Below, in pieces: positions 24,242 through 34,940 of a stretch of DNA of 64,000 bases (its first letter is position 1; each line of letters opens with the position of its first letter). The stretch comes from Clostridium sp. E02 (GTDB lineage: Bacteria; Bacillota; Clostridia; Lachnospirales; Lachnospiraceae). Where the stretch lies: assembly GCF_003833015.1 (NCBI RefSeq), contig NZ_RJLQ01000015.1, positions 62,001 to 126,000 on the forward strand. Reading direction: 5' to 3'. The notes under the pieces are model-generated. The model was not told where the DNA came from. It did not search any database and was given only the letters and a program-made list of their open reading frames with translations. Both the position numbers and the translations under genes were made by a program.

Positions 24242-25206
24242 AATTCCTGTAATAATGTAAGGGTATTAAGCGTTTCCTTTAACTGGTTTGTAGCCCAGTC
24301 ATACATATCTCTGGTATCATATCTGCGATAATCACATTCCTGTGCCATAAGAAGCAGGGTGTAAAGATCATACCAGAGAATCCGTACCTGCTCTGTTTTG
24401 GATATATTCTTTACTTGGTATCCTTCTTTGAAATCTTCTGAATTCCCATAGCTACGGAATCCTGCTTCCATAAGCGGATCTCCCCATAAGGCACGCTCCC
24501 AATCTATGAGACCGCTGATTCTATCATCTTTAATCAGCAGGTTGCCATCCCATAAATCCCAGTGAACAAGTTTTGGGGTGGTTACTTCTAAAAAGGCGTA
24601 CTGGCTTAATTTTAACTGATGGAGAAGTTTTTCTGTCGATATTTTAAGATCAATGGATAACTGTCTGGCATCGGATAGCGCCAGATTAATCATCTGACTA
24701 AAGACGGAGTACCAATTTGGCCCCCAGGTATCTGGTTGGCTGATGTAACCAAAGGCTTCTCCAGTTATTTCGTTGATTGTTCGGTTCAGCTTTCCGGAAT
24801 TGACTTTGATCTTCTTTTTTATCTCATCACTTAACTGGTCTTTTAATAAGTGAAAGCTTTGTCCTTCTAAAAATTCCATGAAAAAGTAAGGAGAATTTAA
24901 TACCGGGAACTGTTCGTTATAATAGAGAATCTTTGCCACAGGCACATGGGCTGACTTGGCGGCGATACGCATGGCCATAACTTCCCCTTTCATCATGTCT
25001 TTTTCATAGGACATAACGGGGATTCCGGCAGGAGGTGCGATCTTTAAGATCACGCTTTCTCCGTCTTCAAATGCGATGCGGTAAGCAACATTAAAATAAC
25101 CTTCGGTTAGTTCTGTGATGCTGGTTGAGATCCGCTGAGGAAACGCATTTAAAATCATCTGGTTAAGCGTCTCCTGGGTTTGATTGTTCTTTGTACGACT
25201 TTTCAT
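24238..25206 (-). CDS. Aminoglycoside phosphotransferase (APH)-fold small-molecule kinase
   Basis: This 322-aa kinase-like protein has the catalytic loop VHWDLWDGNLLI (D and N) and the metal-binding ISGLIDWERALWGDP. The N-lobe has the Lys strand ESVILKIAPP and an acidic helix. The motif reads HWDLWDGN where HGDLHPGN is common, a known variant in Firmicutes. The family includes resistance enzymes and metabolic choline or fructosamine kinases. A resistance role cannot be claimed. It is a single gene divergent from a TetR gene. Confidence 0.85.
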   Translation of the reverse strand: MKSRTKNNQTQETLNQMILNAFPQRISTSITELTEGYFNVAYRIAFEDGESVILKIAPPAGIPVMSYEKDMMKGEVMAMRIAAKSAHVPVAKILYYNEQFPVLNSPYFFMEFLEGQSFHLLKDQLSDEIKKKIKVNSGKLNRTINEITGEAFGYISQPDTWGPNWYSVFSQMINLALSDARQLSIDLKISTEKLLHQLKLSQYAFLEVTTPKLVHWDLWDGNLLIKDDRISGLIDWERALWGDPLMEAGFRSYGNSEDFKEGYQVKNISKTEQVRILWYDLYTLLLMAQECDYRRYDTRDMYDWATNQLKETLNTLTLLQEF

Positions 25207-25376
25207 ATTAACGTATCCTTTCTTATATAAGTAGCCCGGGAAGAATAATAGTTATCCCAATTATAGCATGAAACAACTGGATAAGACAGAGTATTTTCTG
25301 GACGGTACCTTCTTTCTTATGGTATACTGGCGAGAGAAATTCAGCCAAATTGGCATAGAAGAGGGGGGACTTTTTG

Positions 25377-25976
25377 GTGGCAAAAAAGAACTTAAGAAAC
25401 ACAAGAGGAAAGATCGTAAATGCAGCGTGGAAGCTTTTTTATGAACAGGGATATGAAGAGACTACGGTAGAAGAGATCATTGAACTAAGCCGAACTTCAA
25501 AAGGTTCATTCTATCACTATTTTGATGGTAAGGATGCACTTCTTTCCACGCTCAGTGTTCTTTTTGATGACAAATATGAAGCATTGATTGAGTCGCTGTC
25601 TCCGGATTTGCCAGCCATGGAAACGCTTTTATTTCTCAATAAAGAGCTGTTTTTGATGGTTGAGAACAGCATTCCAATTGATTTACTAAGTCGGCTGCTC
25701 TCCACACAACTAACGATTAGTGGAGAAAAGCATTTGCTGGATCAGAATCGGACGTATTATAAACTTCTGAAAAAAATCATATGCAGGGGGCAGGAAAAAG
25801 GCGAGATCAGTGACCGGTTCACCGTTAGAGAGATGGTTAAACTTTACGCTCTTTGTGAACGAGCACTTCTCTACGACTGGTGTCTGTGTGGAGGAGAATA
25901 TTCATTGTTACAGTATAGTATTCAGACCATGCCTGTGTTTCTGGGTGGGTTTTTACCAGAAGTAAGTCAATTATAA
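25377..25976 (+). CDS. TetR-family transcriptional regulator
   Basis: This 199-aa repressor has an N-terminal HTH (KIVNAAWKLFYEQGYEETTV, then SKGSFYHYFDGKDALL) and a helical ligand domain. GTG at 25377 lies 8 bases after GGGGGG and is preferred over TTG at 25374. The likely targets are its own gene and the divergent APH-fold kinase or the following symporter, but no operator palindrome stands out. Confidence 0.85.
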   Translation: MAKKNLRNTRGKIVNAAWKLFYEQGYEETTVEEIIELSRTSKGSFYHYFDGKDALLSTLSVLFDDKYEALIESLSPDLPAMETLLFLNKELFLMVENSIPIDLLSRLLSTQLTISGEKHLLDQNRTYYKLLKKIICRGQEKGEISDRFTVREMVKLYALCERALLYDWCLCGGEYSLLQYSIQTMPVFLGGFLPEVSQL

Positions 25977-26090
25977 TGATTGTAACAGGATTGTTATATG
26001 GTTTCGTACGGTATATAATGCTTATATATAAAGGGGAAAATGATTAATTGTATAATTTCGTCTAGTATATAGTCTATACTTCGTTCTGCG

Positions 26091-26119
26091 TTGTGTTCTG
26101 TTTTTGATGATGGTATAAT
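26091..26119 (+). promoter_or_regulatory. Sigma-A type promoter of the PutP gene
   Basis: TTGTGT (26091-26096), a 17-base spacer and TATAAT (26114-26119) lie 65 bases before the symporter start. Confidence 0.75.
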
Positions 26120-26184
26120 ACACCCACGGTTGCTCATGGAATAAGTGCAGGAATCGAATTACATCAATGCATAGGAGGATCCAT

Positions 26185-27726
26185 ATGAGTGTGGAACAGG
26201 TGGGAATTATAACCGCGATTGTGGCATATCTTTCGGTTATGGTTTATATTGGTTTTTATTACAGCAAAAAAGGTGGAGGGGATTCCGCCGATGATTTTTA
26301 TTTGGGAGGAAGAAAGCTGGGGCCTTTTGTAACTGCGATGAGTGCGGAAGCATCGGATATGAGCAGCTGGCTGTTAATGGGACTGCCGGGAGTCGCTTAT
26401 TTATCTGGAATTGCGGATGCTGGCTGGACGGCAATTGGTTTGGCAGCGGGTACTTATCTTAACTGGCTTCTGGTTGCGAAACGTCTAAGACGGTATTCTA
26501 AGGCATGCAATGCCATCACCATTCCTGATTTTTTCTCTCGCCGTTATGGGGATGAGAAGCATTTTTTAATGTGTATGTCTGCAATTATGATTCTAATCTT
26601 TTTTATTCCATATACGGCATCTGGTTTTAAAGCGGTGGGAACTTTATTTCATAGTATGTTTCAGGTGGATTATCATCTGGCTATGGTGATTGGTGCCGTG
26701 ATCATTGTAGGTTACACAGTTATGGGTGGGTTTATGGCGGTGTCCACGACGGATTTGATACAGAGTATTGTTATGAGTATAGCATTGATTATCATTGTGT
26801 TTTTTGGGATATCAATTTCCGGAGGCTGGAATCAGGTACTTCTACATGCCAGATCTTTGGATGGCTATTTAAACATGACAAAGATTTATGACATCACCAC
26901 ACAGACGTCTTCCCCCTATGGGATTCTCTCTAGAATATCTACAATGGCATGGGGGCTTGGATACTTTGGTATGCCTCATATTCTTCTTCGATTCATGGCC
27001 ATAGGAGAGGAAGATAAGCTGGCAATTTCCCGCAGAATTGCATCGGTTTGGGTGGTGATTTCCATGATCGTTGCTATTTTAATTGGAATCATCGGGTGCA
27101 GTGCTTCTGCAGCTGGTTATGTCCCACAATTTCTCACCAGTTCCCAGTCAGAGACGGTTGTCATCCGACTGGCAGGTCTACTTGGCAGCAATGGTGTGTT
27201 TTATTCTGTGATTGCAGGTATTGTATTGGCGGGTATCCTTGCCTGCACGATGTCTACGGCGGATTCTCAGCTTTTAACAGCGGCATCTAGTGTATCTCAA
27301 AATCTATTAAGAGATTTTTTGAAGATTCAATTAAGTAACAAAGCTTCCATGCGAGTTGCAAGACTGACCGTAATGGGGATTGCTTTGATTGGAGTGATCC
27401 TTGCCTGGAATCCAGATAGTTCTGTGTTTGGTATCGTCTCATTTGCCTGGGCGGGATTTGGAGCCTCTTTTGGACCTGTTATGTTAGCTGCCCTGTTTTG
27501 GAAGCGGAGCAATCGATATGGTGCATTTGCTGGGATGTTATCGGGAGGAATCATGGTGTTCTTTTGGAAATATCAGATTCGTCCTTTGGGAGGAGCCTGG
27601 GATCTTTATGAACTTTTGCCGGCATTTGTTGTGGCTTGCGTTGCGATCCTATTGGTATCCCTGATTACACCCAAACCAGATAAAAAAATATATAGAGAAT
27701 TTAATTCTGTCAGAGGGAAACTTTAA
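26185..27726 (+). CDS. putP: Sodium/proline symporter (SSS family)
   Basis: This is a 513-aa sodium:solute symporter with about 13 membrane helices. The signature FYLGGRKLGPFVTAMSAEAS, followed by DMSSWLLMGLPG, is typical of PutP, as is GILACTMSTADSQLLTAAS near residue 345 with the sodium-site Ser/Thr residues. It imports proline (or a related solute) with Na+. The start at 26185 has AGGAGG 6 bases upstream; the earlier ATG at 26167 overlaps the binding site. A bidirectional terminator follows. Confidence 0.9.
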   Translation: MSVEQVGIITAIVAYLSVMVYIGFYYSKKGGGDSADDFYLGGRKLGPFVTAMSAEASDMSSWLLMGLPGVAYLSGIADAGWTAIGLAAGTYLNWLLVAKRLRRYSKACNAITIPDFFSRRYGDEKHFLMCMSAIMILIFFIPYTASGFKAVGTLFHSMFQVDYHLAMVIGAVIIVGYTVMGGFMAVSTTDLIQSIVMSIALIIIVFFGISISGGWNQVLLHARSLDGYLNMTKIYDITTQTSSPYGILSRISTMAWGLGYFGMPHILLRFMAIGEEDKLAISRRIASVWVVISMIVAILIGIIGCSASAAGYVPQFLTSSQSETVVIRLAGLLGSNGVFYSVIAGIVLAGILACTMSTADSQLLTAASSVSQNLLRDFLKIQLSNKASMRVARLTVMGIALIGVILAWNPDSSVFGIVSFAWAGFGASFGPVMLAALFWKRSNRYGAFAGMLSGGIMVFFWKYQIRPLGGAWDLYELLPAFVVACVAILLVSLITPKPDKKIYREFNSVRGKL

Positions 27727-27753
27727 TAATCAGAGCCCTATAATAAAACAATA

Positions 27754-27806
27754 AAAAAGATGCATAAACCAGCCAAAGAAGAGCGGTTTTTGCACCTTTT
27801 TTTTTA
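27754..27806. terminator. Bidirectional terminator between putP and the V-ATPase operon
   Basis: GATGCATAAACC (27759-27770) pairs with GGTTTTTGCACC (27785-27796), with one mismatch and one G-T pair. T runs flank it on both strands. Confidence 0.75.
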
Positions 27807-28424
27807 GAAACTTTTCTTATTCCGTTTGATCACTTTAAGTCTTGTAAATTCTTCCCGGTCTTTTTCTTCCAAAGAATTGGAAATATCCTTTGTGAGTGTC
27901 TTGTACCTTGGAATGGTAATGTTCTTTAGCGCATTGGCACGTTTTTGGGTTCGCTTGATGCTGTTTGCCAAGCGATATGCGGAATTTTCTACCATGGACA
28001 GTTTGACCGTAAGTTTTTTGACTTTTTCAAATTGATATCTTGCCTCGTCAAGGGATTCTCTGGTGCTATAGTAGGCATAGGTCAGATTTAACGGTGTATC
28101 ATCATGTTCGACCAGGGGAATCTCAGTTCCCATAATGCTCCGGGTTTTTATCCGCACCGTATTATCAACGGGAACCGCCATGGCAATGTCTTGTACATAA
28201 TCGATTCCCAGTTCAATATTCGCCTTTTGGAGTGCTTTATAGGCAGATGTAAAGGTAACATCGATTTCTGACTGGATTCCCTTGGCTTCATCAATCAAAC
28301 TCATAAGTTCCTTGATCAGAATATTCCTTTTTTTATCCATCAGCTCATAACCTTGGCTGGCAAGTGCCAGTGAGCCTTTGGCCAGAATTAAATTACCTTT
28401 GGTTGGAAATGTATTAGGATTCAT
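27804..28424 (-). CDS. V-type ATP synthase subunit D (central stalk)
   Basis: This 206-aa helical protein forms the rotating central shaft. The N-terminal pattern MNPNTFPTKGNLILAKGSLA and the C-terminal helix (KLSMVENSAYRLANSIKRTQ, then RANALKNITIPRY) are diagnostic. It is the last gene of the nine-gene operon, 10 bases after subunit B, and ends at a bidirectional terminator. Confidence 0.92.
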   Translation of the reverse strand: MNPNTFPTKGNLILAKGSLALASQGYELMDKKRNILIKELMSLIDEAKGIQSEIDVTFTSAYKALQKANIELGIDYVQDIAMAVPVDNTVRIKTRSIMGTEIPLVEHDDTPLNLTYAYYSTRESLDEARYQFEKVKKLTVKLSMVENSAYRLANSIKRTQKRANALKNITIPRYKTLTKDISNSLEEKDREEFTRLKVIKRNKKSF

Positions 28425-28434
28425 CTAAGGCCTC

Positions 28435-29838
28435 CTATTCTTCCGATTTGCCAGGGGTGGTTTCCTTGTAGTACTGATCTAAGACCTTGGTGTCAATTCG
28501 GTCTAGTTCGGCTCTTGGTAAAAGTCCCAAAAGCTCCCATCCAATCTGAAGGGTTTCTATTATATTCCGGTTGGCATGACTTCCCTGTCCCACGAAACGG
28601 GATTCAAATTCATTCCCAAACACCAGAAACTTTTTGTCAATGGGAGAGAGTTCATCTTCACCGATAACCGATGCCAGAGCTCTTGCATCCCCTACCTTGG
28701 CATAACAGGAGAAGAGCTGGTTCGCCACACCCTGATGGTCTGCTCGTGTAAATCCTTCTCCAATGCCATCCTTCATCAAACGGCTTAAGGAAGGGAGAAC
28801 ATTAATGGGTGGATAAATGGACTGTCCATAAAGGTTCCGGTCCAGAACGATCTGTCCTTCTGTAATGTATCCCGTTAAATCGGGGATGGGGTGAGTGATG
28901 TCGTCGTTTGGCATGGTAAGAATCGGAATCTGAGTAACGGAACCATGTCTGCCTTTTACAATGCCGGCACGTTCATAGATAGAAGCCAGTTCACTGTAGA
29001 GATAACCAGGATAACCTTTACGGGAAGGAATTTCTCCCTTAGAGGATGAAACTTCTCGCAGGGCTTCTGCGTAGGCGGTCATATCTGTTAATATAACAAG
29101 AATGTGCATACCCTTTTCAAAAGCCAGATATTCGGCTAATGTCAATGCAACTTTTGGCGTGATCAGACGTTCCACGACAGGATCGTTTGCCAGATTAATA
29201 AACATGGCAACATGATCGGAAACACCGCTTTCTTCAAACGTACGCCGGAAGAAATCTGCCACATCGTACTTGACCCCCATAGCAGCAAAAACAACAGCAA
29301 ATTTCTCACTGGTCTTTGCGTCATCCCCAAGGGATGCTTGCTGCACGATTTGAGCAGCCAGTTCATCGTGAGGAAGTCCATTTCCAGAGAAGATGGGAAG
29401 CTTCTGCCCACGGATCAGAGTCATCAATCCATCGATGGCTGAGATGCCGGTTCGGATGTAATCTCTAGGGTATTCTCTGGTCACTGGATTTAAGGGCTTT
29501 CCGTTAATGTCCAGACAAATCTCAGAGTTAATATCTCCAAGACCGTCAATGGGAACTCCAATGCCGTTAAAGGTACGTCCTAACATGTCTTCTGAGACTG
29601 CAAGTTCCATGGGATGACCGGTGAGACGAGTATGGACATTTCTTAGTGCCAATCCGTCTGTTCCCTCAAATACCTGTATGATCGCTTTTTCTTCATAAAC
29701 TTCAATGATGCGCCCCAGCTTTTTGGTTTTTCGGTCAACGGTCATCTCCACGATTTCATCGAAAGAAGCATTCTTAACTCCTTCCAGGACGACCATGGGG
29801 CCGTTGATTGCACTTAACCCTAAATATTCAATAGCCAT
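28435..29838 (-). CDS. V-type ATP synthase subunit B
   Basis: This 467-aa non-catalytic subunit alternates with A in the hexamer. It starts with the beta-barrel ([18 protein letters not shown]), contains [18 protein letters not shown] in place of a Walker A motif, and has the conserved [19 protein letters not shown] and [26 protein letters not shown] lies just upstream, 14 bases after subunit A. Confidence 0.95.
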   Translation of the reverse strand: MAIEYLGLSAINGPMVVLEGVKNASFDEIVEMTVDRKTKKLGRIIEVYEEKAIIQVFEGTDGLALRNVHTRLTGHPMELAVSEDMLGRTFNGIGVPIDGLGDINSEICLDINGKPLNPVTREYPRDYIRTGISAIDGLMTLIRGQKLPIFSGNGLPHDELAAQIVQQASLGDDAKTSEKFAVVFAAMGVKYDVADFFRRTFEESGVSDHVAMFINLANDPVVERLITPKVALTLAEYLAFEKGMHILVILTDMTAYAEALREVSSSKGEIPSRKGYPGYLYSELASIYERAGIVKGRHGSVTQIPILTMPNDDITHPIPDLTGYITEGQIVLDRNLYGQSIYPPINVLPSLSRLMKDGIGEGFTRADHQGVANQLFSCYAKVGDARALASVIGEDELSPIDKKFLVFGNEFESRFVGQGSHANRNIIETLQIGWELLGLLPRAELDRIDTKVLDQYYKETTPGKSEE

Positions 29839-29852
29839 AGCCTGCCTCCTTT

Positions 29853-31619
29853 CTATGCGTTGCGCTCGATGACAGAGTCATAGAATTCATCCACTTGTTT
29901 TTTATATTCATCGAACAGATCCAGTTTATCGTTTGGAACATCGTATTTAATTGAAATGATTTTATCAAACACGGGATCTTCTTTTAAGACGGACATGGGC
30001 ATCCCCATAGAAACTAAGGATCTTGATTTTTTATATAGATACAGGATTAGATCCATCATCTTAAACTGCTTTTCCATGGGAACGCAGGTGTCTTCTTTGT
30101 GAAACGCGTTTTGTTGTAAAAATCCAATTCGAATTACTTTTGAAATCTCCAGGATTAGCTTCTGATCGTCTGGAAGCATATCTCCACCGATCAGCTTTAC
30201 GATTTCCATCAGGCTGCTCTCCTGTGTCAGCAAAAACACCAGACGGTTCCGGTAATCGATAAATTTCTTATCCACATGTTCCACATACCAAGGGGCCAGA
30301 TCGGTTAAGTACTCCGAGTAACTACTGAGCCAGTGAATGGCTGGAAAATGGCGCTCGTTTGCCAGATTCCGGTCTAATCCCCAGAAGCAGCGGACAAAAC
30401 GTTTGGTATTCTGGGTAACGGGTTCGGAGAAATCGCCTCCTTGCGGAGAAACGGCCCCAATGATCGTTACGGAACCTTCCGTTCCGTTCATATTCTGCAT
30501 CATGCCGGCTCGTTCGTAGAACGCAGATAAGCGGGATGCCAAATAAGCGGGAAAGCCTTCTTCTGCAGGCATCTCCTCCAAACGGCCGGATAATTCCCTT
30601 AATGCTTCCGCCCACCGAGAGGTTGAATCCGCCATGATCGCTACATGGTACCCCATATCCCGGTAATATTCAGCCAAAGTAAGACCAGAATAAAGGCTTG
30701 CCTCACGGGCCGCTACGGGCATATTAGAGGTGTTGGCGATCAGAGTGGTCCGGTCCATCAAAGGATTGCCGGATCGGGGGTCGATCAGCTCAGAAAACTC
30801 CTCTAAGACCTGGGTCATTTCATTGCCTCGTTCCCCGCATCCAATATAAATGATAATATCGGCATCGGACCACTTGGCGATTTGGTGCTGTGTCATAGTC
30901 TTTCCGGTTCCAAAACCACCTGGAATGCAGGCGGTACCGCCCTTAGCAAGAGGGAAGAGCGTATCAATGATTCGTTGACCGGTAATCAAAGGCTGGGAAG
31001 CCGGATACCGTTTTAGAATCGGTCTTGGGATACGAATGGGCCATTGCTGTGTCATGGTCAGTTGTTTCTCTGTTCCATCTGGGAGATTCAAGGTGACAAT
31101 GGGATCAGAGATGGTATAGGAACCATCTTTGACTACATGGGTCACAAAGCCCTCCAAATCAGGAGGCAGCATAACTTTATGGACGATCGCTGGTGTTTCC
31201 TGTACTTCAGCTATGATTGCACCGGGAAACAGATGATCCCCTTCTTTTACCGTCATGTGAGTTTCCCAAAGCTTTTCGGTATCCAGAGAGTTAACATGAA
31301 TCCCCCGGTCAATATACGGACCTCCAGTTTTGGCGATCTCTTTCAGTGGCCGTTCAATCCCGTCAAAGATATTATTTAAGATACCTGGAGCCAAGGTAAC
31401 GGATACAGGCCGATCGGTGGCAGTCACAGTTTCTCCGGGTTTTAACCCACTTGTTTCTTCGTAAACCTGTACGATGGTATGGCGGTCAGTCAAACCGATG
31501 ACTTCCCCCACCAGATTGTCTTTTCCCACATAGACCATTTCATTCATTCTGAATCCGGGATCGCCCTTTATATAAATAATGGGTCCATTGATTCCCGAAA
31601 TGGTGCCTGTATTACTCAT
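29853..31619 (-). CDS. V-type ATP synthase catalytic subunit A
   Basis: This 588-aa subunit hydrolyses or makes ATP. It has the N-terminal barrel ([15 protein letters not shown]), the A-specific non-homologous insert (about 110-200), Walker A GGFGTGKT, Walker B-type [17 protein letters not shown], and a helical C-terminal domain. Its ATG overlaps the end of subunit E by 8 bases, which ensures coupling. Confidence 0.95.
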   Translation of the reverse strand: MSNTGTISGINGPIIYIKGDPGFRMNEMVYVGKDNLVGEVIGLTDRHTIVQVYEETSGLKPGETVTATDRPVSVTLAPGILNNIFDGIERPLKEIAKTGGPYIDRGIHVNSLDTEKLWETHMTVKEGDHLFPGAIIAEVQETPAIVHKVMLPPDLEGFVTHVVKDGSYTISDPIVTLNLPDGTEKQLTMTQQWPIRIPRPILKRYPASQPLITGQRIIDTLFPLAKGGTACIPGGFGTGKTMTQHQIAKWSDADIIIYIGCGERGNEMTQVLEEFSELIDPRSGNPLMDRTTLIANTSNMPVAAREASLYSGLTLAEYYRDMGYHVAIMADSTSRWAEALRELSGRLEEMPAEEGFPAYLASRLSAFYERAGMMQNMNGTEGSVTIIGAVSPQGGDFSEPVTQNTKRFVRCFWGLDRNLANERHFPAIHWLSSYSEYLTDLAPWYVEHVDKKFIDYRNRLVFLLTQESSLMEIVKLIGGDMLPDDQKLILEISKVIRIGFLQQNAFHKEDTCVPMEKQFKMMDLILYLYKKSRSLVSMGMPMSVLKEDPVFDKIISIKYDVPNDKLDLFDEYKKQVDEFYDSVIERNA

Positions 31620-32214
31620 TTGCCGTACCTCCCGTCAAATCCTTACTATCAAAGCGGAAATCATGCTTTGCTTCCTCCAGCTTCGACTGGAAGGAATTGT
31701 CGATTAAAATATGTCTGGAAGGAATTACAGCCCGGGTTCCGCCCATAAATGGGTATTCACTGACACGAATATCTGCACTGCCCGGAAGGGAGAGGTTACT
31801 TATCTTTTCTTCATCAGCTGGATCAATATAGATTGTGATGAATTCTTTCCCCGCCAGCTCCTTGGCTTCCAGAATCTGTTTCTCCAACAGCTTGATATAT
31901 TCTGGTGTTTCCATAAATTGTTCCACTGTTTCTTTTAATTCCAGAAATAGTTTTTCTTTCAGTTCATCCTGCTTTTTTCCAAATTCCCGCTTCATGCTGA
32001 TCTGTTCCAGAGAGAGACTTTTATTGATCTCTCGTTCGATCCGTTCGCTTTCTAAAGCTACCTGTTGTTTTGAACGTCTTTTGGCGTCTTCCTGGTGTTC
32101 TAAAAAGGTCTGCTCTAAGGCCGCGGTATATTCATCAAGCATCTTTGCACTGCGGGATCTGGCATCTTCCATGCAAAATTCCATGAAATGCTGCAATTTT
32201 TCCTCAGTTGTCAA
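31612..32214 (-). CDS. V-type ATP synthase subunit E (peripheral stalk)
   Basis: This protein of about 200 aa has a long charged N-terminal coiled coil (to about 105) and a C-terminal globular part (ITIYIDPADEEKISNLSLPG, then YPFMGGTRAVIPSRHI). That is the layout of subunit E, which with G/H forms the peripheral stator. TTG at 32214 follows AAGAGG by 8 bases and is preferred; a GTG at 32223 abuts the binding site. Confidence 0.85.
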   Translation of the reverse strand: MTTEEKLQHFMEFCMEDARSRSAKMLDEYTAALEQTFLEHQEDAKRRSKQQVALESERIEREINKSLSLEQISMKREFGKKQDELKEKLFLELKETVEQFMETPEYIKLLEKQILEAKELAGKEFITIYIDPADEEKISNLSLPGSADIRVSEYPFMGGTRAVIPSRHILIDNSFQSKLEEAKHDFRFDSKDLTGGTANE

Positions 32215-32230
32215 GATGATCACCTCTTTC

Positions 32231-32539
32231 TTATAGTTTTAATCCAATTGCTTCGTTGACATAATCCGTAATAAAGTTCGGCTTGCGGCCGGTACCGTGT
32301 CGGTCAGGAATCTCGATGATCAGAGGAAGTTTTCGGTTTAGTTTCACATCGTTTATGATATCGGGAAATTCTTTCCCAAACTTTTCCGTCAAGAGTATAA
32401 TTCCGATTTCTTTATCGGCCAGAACCTTATCTAGTTGGTTTTTCAACTCTGCCTTCTCGTGAACGACAGCACCTTCTACACCTGCCAGTCTCATCCCGGT
32501 CCAGGTGTCAACGTTGTCGCTGATTAAATACATTTTCAT
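32231..32539 (-). CDS. V-type ATP synthase subunit F
   Basis: This 102-aa protein has the small alpha/beta fold of subunit F (MYLISDNVDTWTGMRLAGVE, then IGIILLTEKFGKEFPDII and PLIIEIPDRHG). It binds the central stalk. Its start lies 3 bases after the end of subunit K and uses the AGGTAA region at the end of that gene. Confidence 0.9.
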   Translation of the reverse strand: MKMYLISDNVDTWTGMRLAGVEGAVVHEKAELKNQLDKVLADKEIGIILLTEKFGKEFPDIINDVKLNRKLPLIIEIPDRHGTGRKPNFITDYVNEAIGLKL

Positions 32540-32542
32540 GGA

Positions 32543-32974
32543 TTATAATTTACCTAGGATCATAAAGGAAATGATCAGACCATAAAGACATACACCTTCG
32601 GCAAGACCTACGAAGATAAGTGATTTACCAAGGATGGAACCGTCTTCACTGATGGCACCTAACGCAGCACTGGCAGAAGCCGAAACTGCAATTCCTCCAC
32701 CGACACAAGCAAGTCCAGTGGAAAGGGCGGCAGCTAAATATCCCATACCTGCCACACTGCTTGCGCTAGCGGCAGCAGTTTCTGCAGCATCTGCCTGCCC
32801 GTTGAATAGAAAAATACCAGATACAAGGAGTGTGCCGAAAAATAACATGACATTGGCTCCTAATGCTTTTTTGTAACGTCCTTTTGATTTTTCCCCCATG
32901 GAATATGCAAAAAATGGGACTGCAATGCTTAAGAATAAAGCCGCTGCAAGTGTAATTTTAACTAATGTTGACAT
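32543..32974 (-). CDS. V-type ATP synthase subunit K (membrane rotor ring)
   Basis: This 143-aa proteolipid has four hydrophobic segments. The last hairpin reads GLACVGGGIAVSASASAALG and then FVGLAEGVCLYGLIISFMIL, with one membrane carboxylate (Glu in GLAEG). Only one ion-binding Glu is present per four helices, as in Enterococcus-type K subunits. The position of the sodium-ligand Gln of Enterococcus NtpK appears to be small residues here, so H+ coupling is possible; the ion cannot be settled by eye. RBS AGGAGG is strong. Confidence 0.9.
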   Translation of the reverse strand: MSTLVKITLAAALFLSIAVPFFAYSMGEKSKGRYKKALGANVMLFFGTLLVSGIFLFNGQADAAETAAASASSVAGMGYLAAALSTGLACVGGGIAVSASASAALGAISEDGSILGKSLIFVGLAEGVCLYGLIISFMILGKL

Positions 32975-32992
32975 AAATCTACCTCCTGATTG

Positions 32993-34924
32993 TTATTGGT
33001 TTTTCTTTCCGTATGGTTTAAAAGCACGACCGGTTCCCCGGTAAAAACGGCTGAATAATTCGTAGTATTCCAAACGAAGAACCTGGATTCCTACGATAAG
33101 TCCCTCCATGCCACAGACAAATAAGTTGCCTAATACCACAACTAGCCAGTTGGGGGATCCAGCTTCTACACCGGAGAGCATAAGTACGACCTCCATCATA
33201 GCCGCATGGCTGATGGCAAAGGCTCCGACCCGGACAAAGGAGAGGGTGTTTGAAAAGTAGCTTAATAATACTTCAAATAGTTCGAAAAATCCTTGTGTGA
33301 TAAACATGCCTTTCCCTTCGGGCATGATCTTTGCTTTTTTCTCTACCAGATTAGTAAGAGGTTCCTTAAAGAATATAATAAGCAGAGGAACCACAAACAT
33401 GAGAACCAGTAGAAAGACCGCTGGAATGGGATAGGATTTCATGTAAAGGACTATAGTAAGAACCAGCCCGGTATAAAAGACCAGTCCGGCAACTCCGTTG
33501 TTATCAAAATACGTCCGTTCCGGATCATGGGCGCGGATGCTGTTTATGATGTTTAATATCATCGTAAGCAGTATAATTCCCATTCCGATGGAAATGGATG
33601 CCACAAATACTGTATTAAGGTTCCCAATAAATGGAAGATGAGTCATATGCTCCATGGGCCGCAGCCACACGGCATGAATCACATCTTCAAATCCAAAGAC
33701 ACTCCCAAACAGGAACCCGAATATGGTTGAAAAGAAACCGCAGCAGGAGATAATGGCTGCCAAGTTTATCTTTTTGAATCGGAAAAGAAGAAATCCGCCG
33801 AGTAAAAGACATAATCCCTGGCCGACATCCCCAAACATGAAACCAAACAGGATAGAGTATGTGATTCCGATTAGCATGGTGGGGTCGATTTCATTATAAG
33901 AGGGCAATCCGTACATCTGTATAAACAATTCAAATGGTTTAAAAAGCCTTGGATTTAACAGCTTGGTAGGTGGCTTGCTTGAAATGTTGTTATGGTCATC
34001 CTCTATGATACAAAATGTCTTTTCATCATCGGATATTTCATTCTGAAATGCTTTGGCATCCCGGTTTGTCATCCATCCACAAAGAATGTAAAAGGTGTTT
34101 ATGTTCTGTTTGGTACAAGCGGCTAGTTTCCGAACGTTAAAGTTGGTAGAAAAAGTTTCCAACCGATTGACTGCGGAAAGAAGTTCATCCTTTTTTACCG
34201 TCAGCATGTCAGACATCTTGTCTTTAATTTGCTGCATCTGATTCGTGTGAATCTTAATCTTATTTTCCAACGTATGAATGGCATCAGTTGGAGTTCCATT
34301 GTATTCATCTGGAATAAAAAAACGTTCAAATCGCATGGAAGAGTATATGGCATCTATTTTATCCGAGATAGTCTCAGGGGTAAAATAAACCAGCCAGACG
34401 TACTCTTCATCCTCACGACACTTATACACAACCGTATCAATGGTATCGTATACATAGTTGATGAATTTATTATAGTACTCATGGGAAATCCGTCCAAATC
34501 GGTATTTGATGTACTTAAACTGTAGGATGGATCTTAAATCATAATTAAGTCCCATAAAAGGATCCACTTGTTCCAAGGAATGATTTAGTACATCGATGTT
34601 CTTTTGTATGGAATCCATTTCATTGGTAAGTTCCATAACATCTGTCCCGATCCCTTCAATGATCTTAACGGCTTCGTGAATGGAGACCGTTTTTGGGGAG
34701 TCAGATGTGCTTTGGTTTGGAAGCAGTTTGGATAGTTCCAGAGCACGCTGGTACGTATCCCGGTAAGGATTAGTTTCAACATAGGGTCTTAGATCTTTAA
34801 CCGTCTTTAACTCAGACAGAGCATTTTCCAAATGAATTTCATACTTGGAAAGATACGTATCAATGACCCGGTCGATGTCGTCCTTTGGTCCGGTGATACT
34901 TAAAAACTTCAATTTTTCTATCAC
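32993..34924 (-). CDS. V-type ATP synthase subunit I (a-subunit)
   Basis: This 643-aa stator subunit has a cytoplasmic N-terminal half with coiled coils (1-350) and about seven to eight membrane helices. The motifs FGFMFGDVGQGLCLLLGGFLL and LSYFSNTLSFVRVGAFAISH are typical; the second contains the Arg that faces the rotor. A GTG start follows AAGGAGG. It lies 16 bases after subunit C. Confidence 0.92.
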   Translation of the reverse strand: MIEKLKFLSITGPKDDIDRVIDTYLSKYEIHLENALSELKTVKDLRPYVETNPYRDTYQRALELSKLLPNQSTSDSPKTVSIHEAVKIIEGIGTDVMELTNEMDSIQKNIDVLNHSLEQVDPFMGLNYDLRSILQFKYIKYRFGRISHEYYNKFINYVYDTIDTVVYKCREDEEYVWLVYFTPETISDKIDAIYSSMRFERFFIPDEYNGTPTDAIHTLENKIKIHTNQMQQIKDKMSDMLTVKKDELLSAVNRLETFSTNFNVRKLAACTKQNINTFYILCGWMTNRDAKAFQNEISDDEKTFCIIEDDHNNISSKPPTKLLNPRLFKPFELFIQMYGLPSYNEIDPTMLIGITYSILFGFMFGDVGQGLCLLLGGFLLFRFKKINLAAIISCCGFFSTIFGFLFGSVFGFEDVIHAVWLRPMEHMTHLPFIGNLNTVFVASISIGMGIILLTMILNIINSIRAHDPERTYFDNNGVAGLVFYTGLVLTIVLYMKSYPIPAVFLLVLMFVVPLLIIFFKEPLTNLVEKKAKIMPEGKGMFITQGFFELFEVLLSYFSNTLSFVRVGAFAISHAAMMEVVLMLSGVEAGSPNWLVVVLGNLFVCGMEGLIVGIQVLRLEYYELFSRFYRGTGRAFKPYGKKNQ

Positions 34925-34940
34925 AGAAAAGCAACCTCCT

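Noticed and set aside
24238-25206. Antibiotic resistance gene
   Set aside because: The APH fold is clear but the family includes many metabolic kinases, so a resistance claim is not supported.
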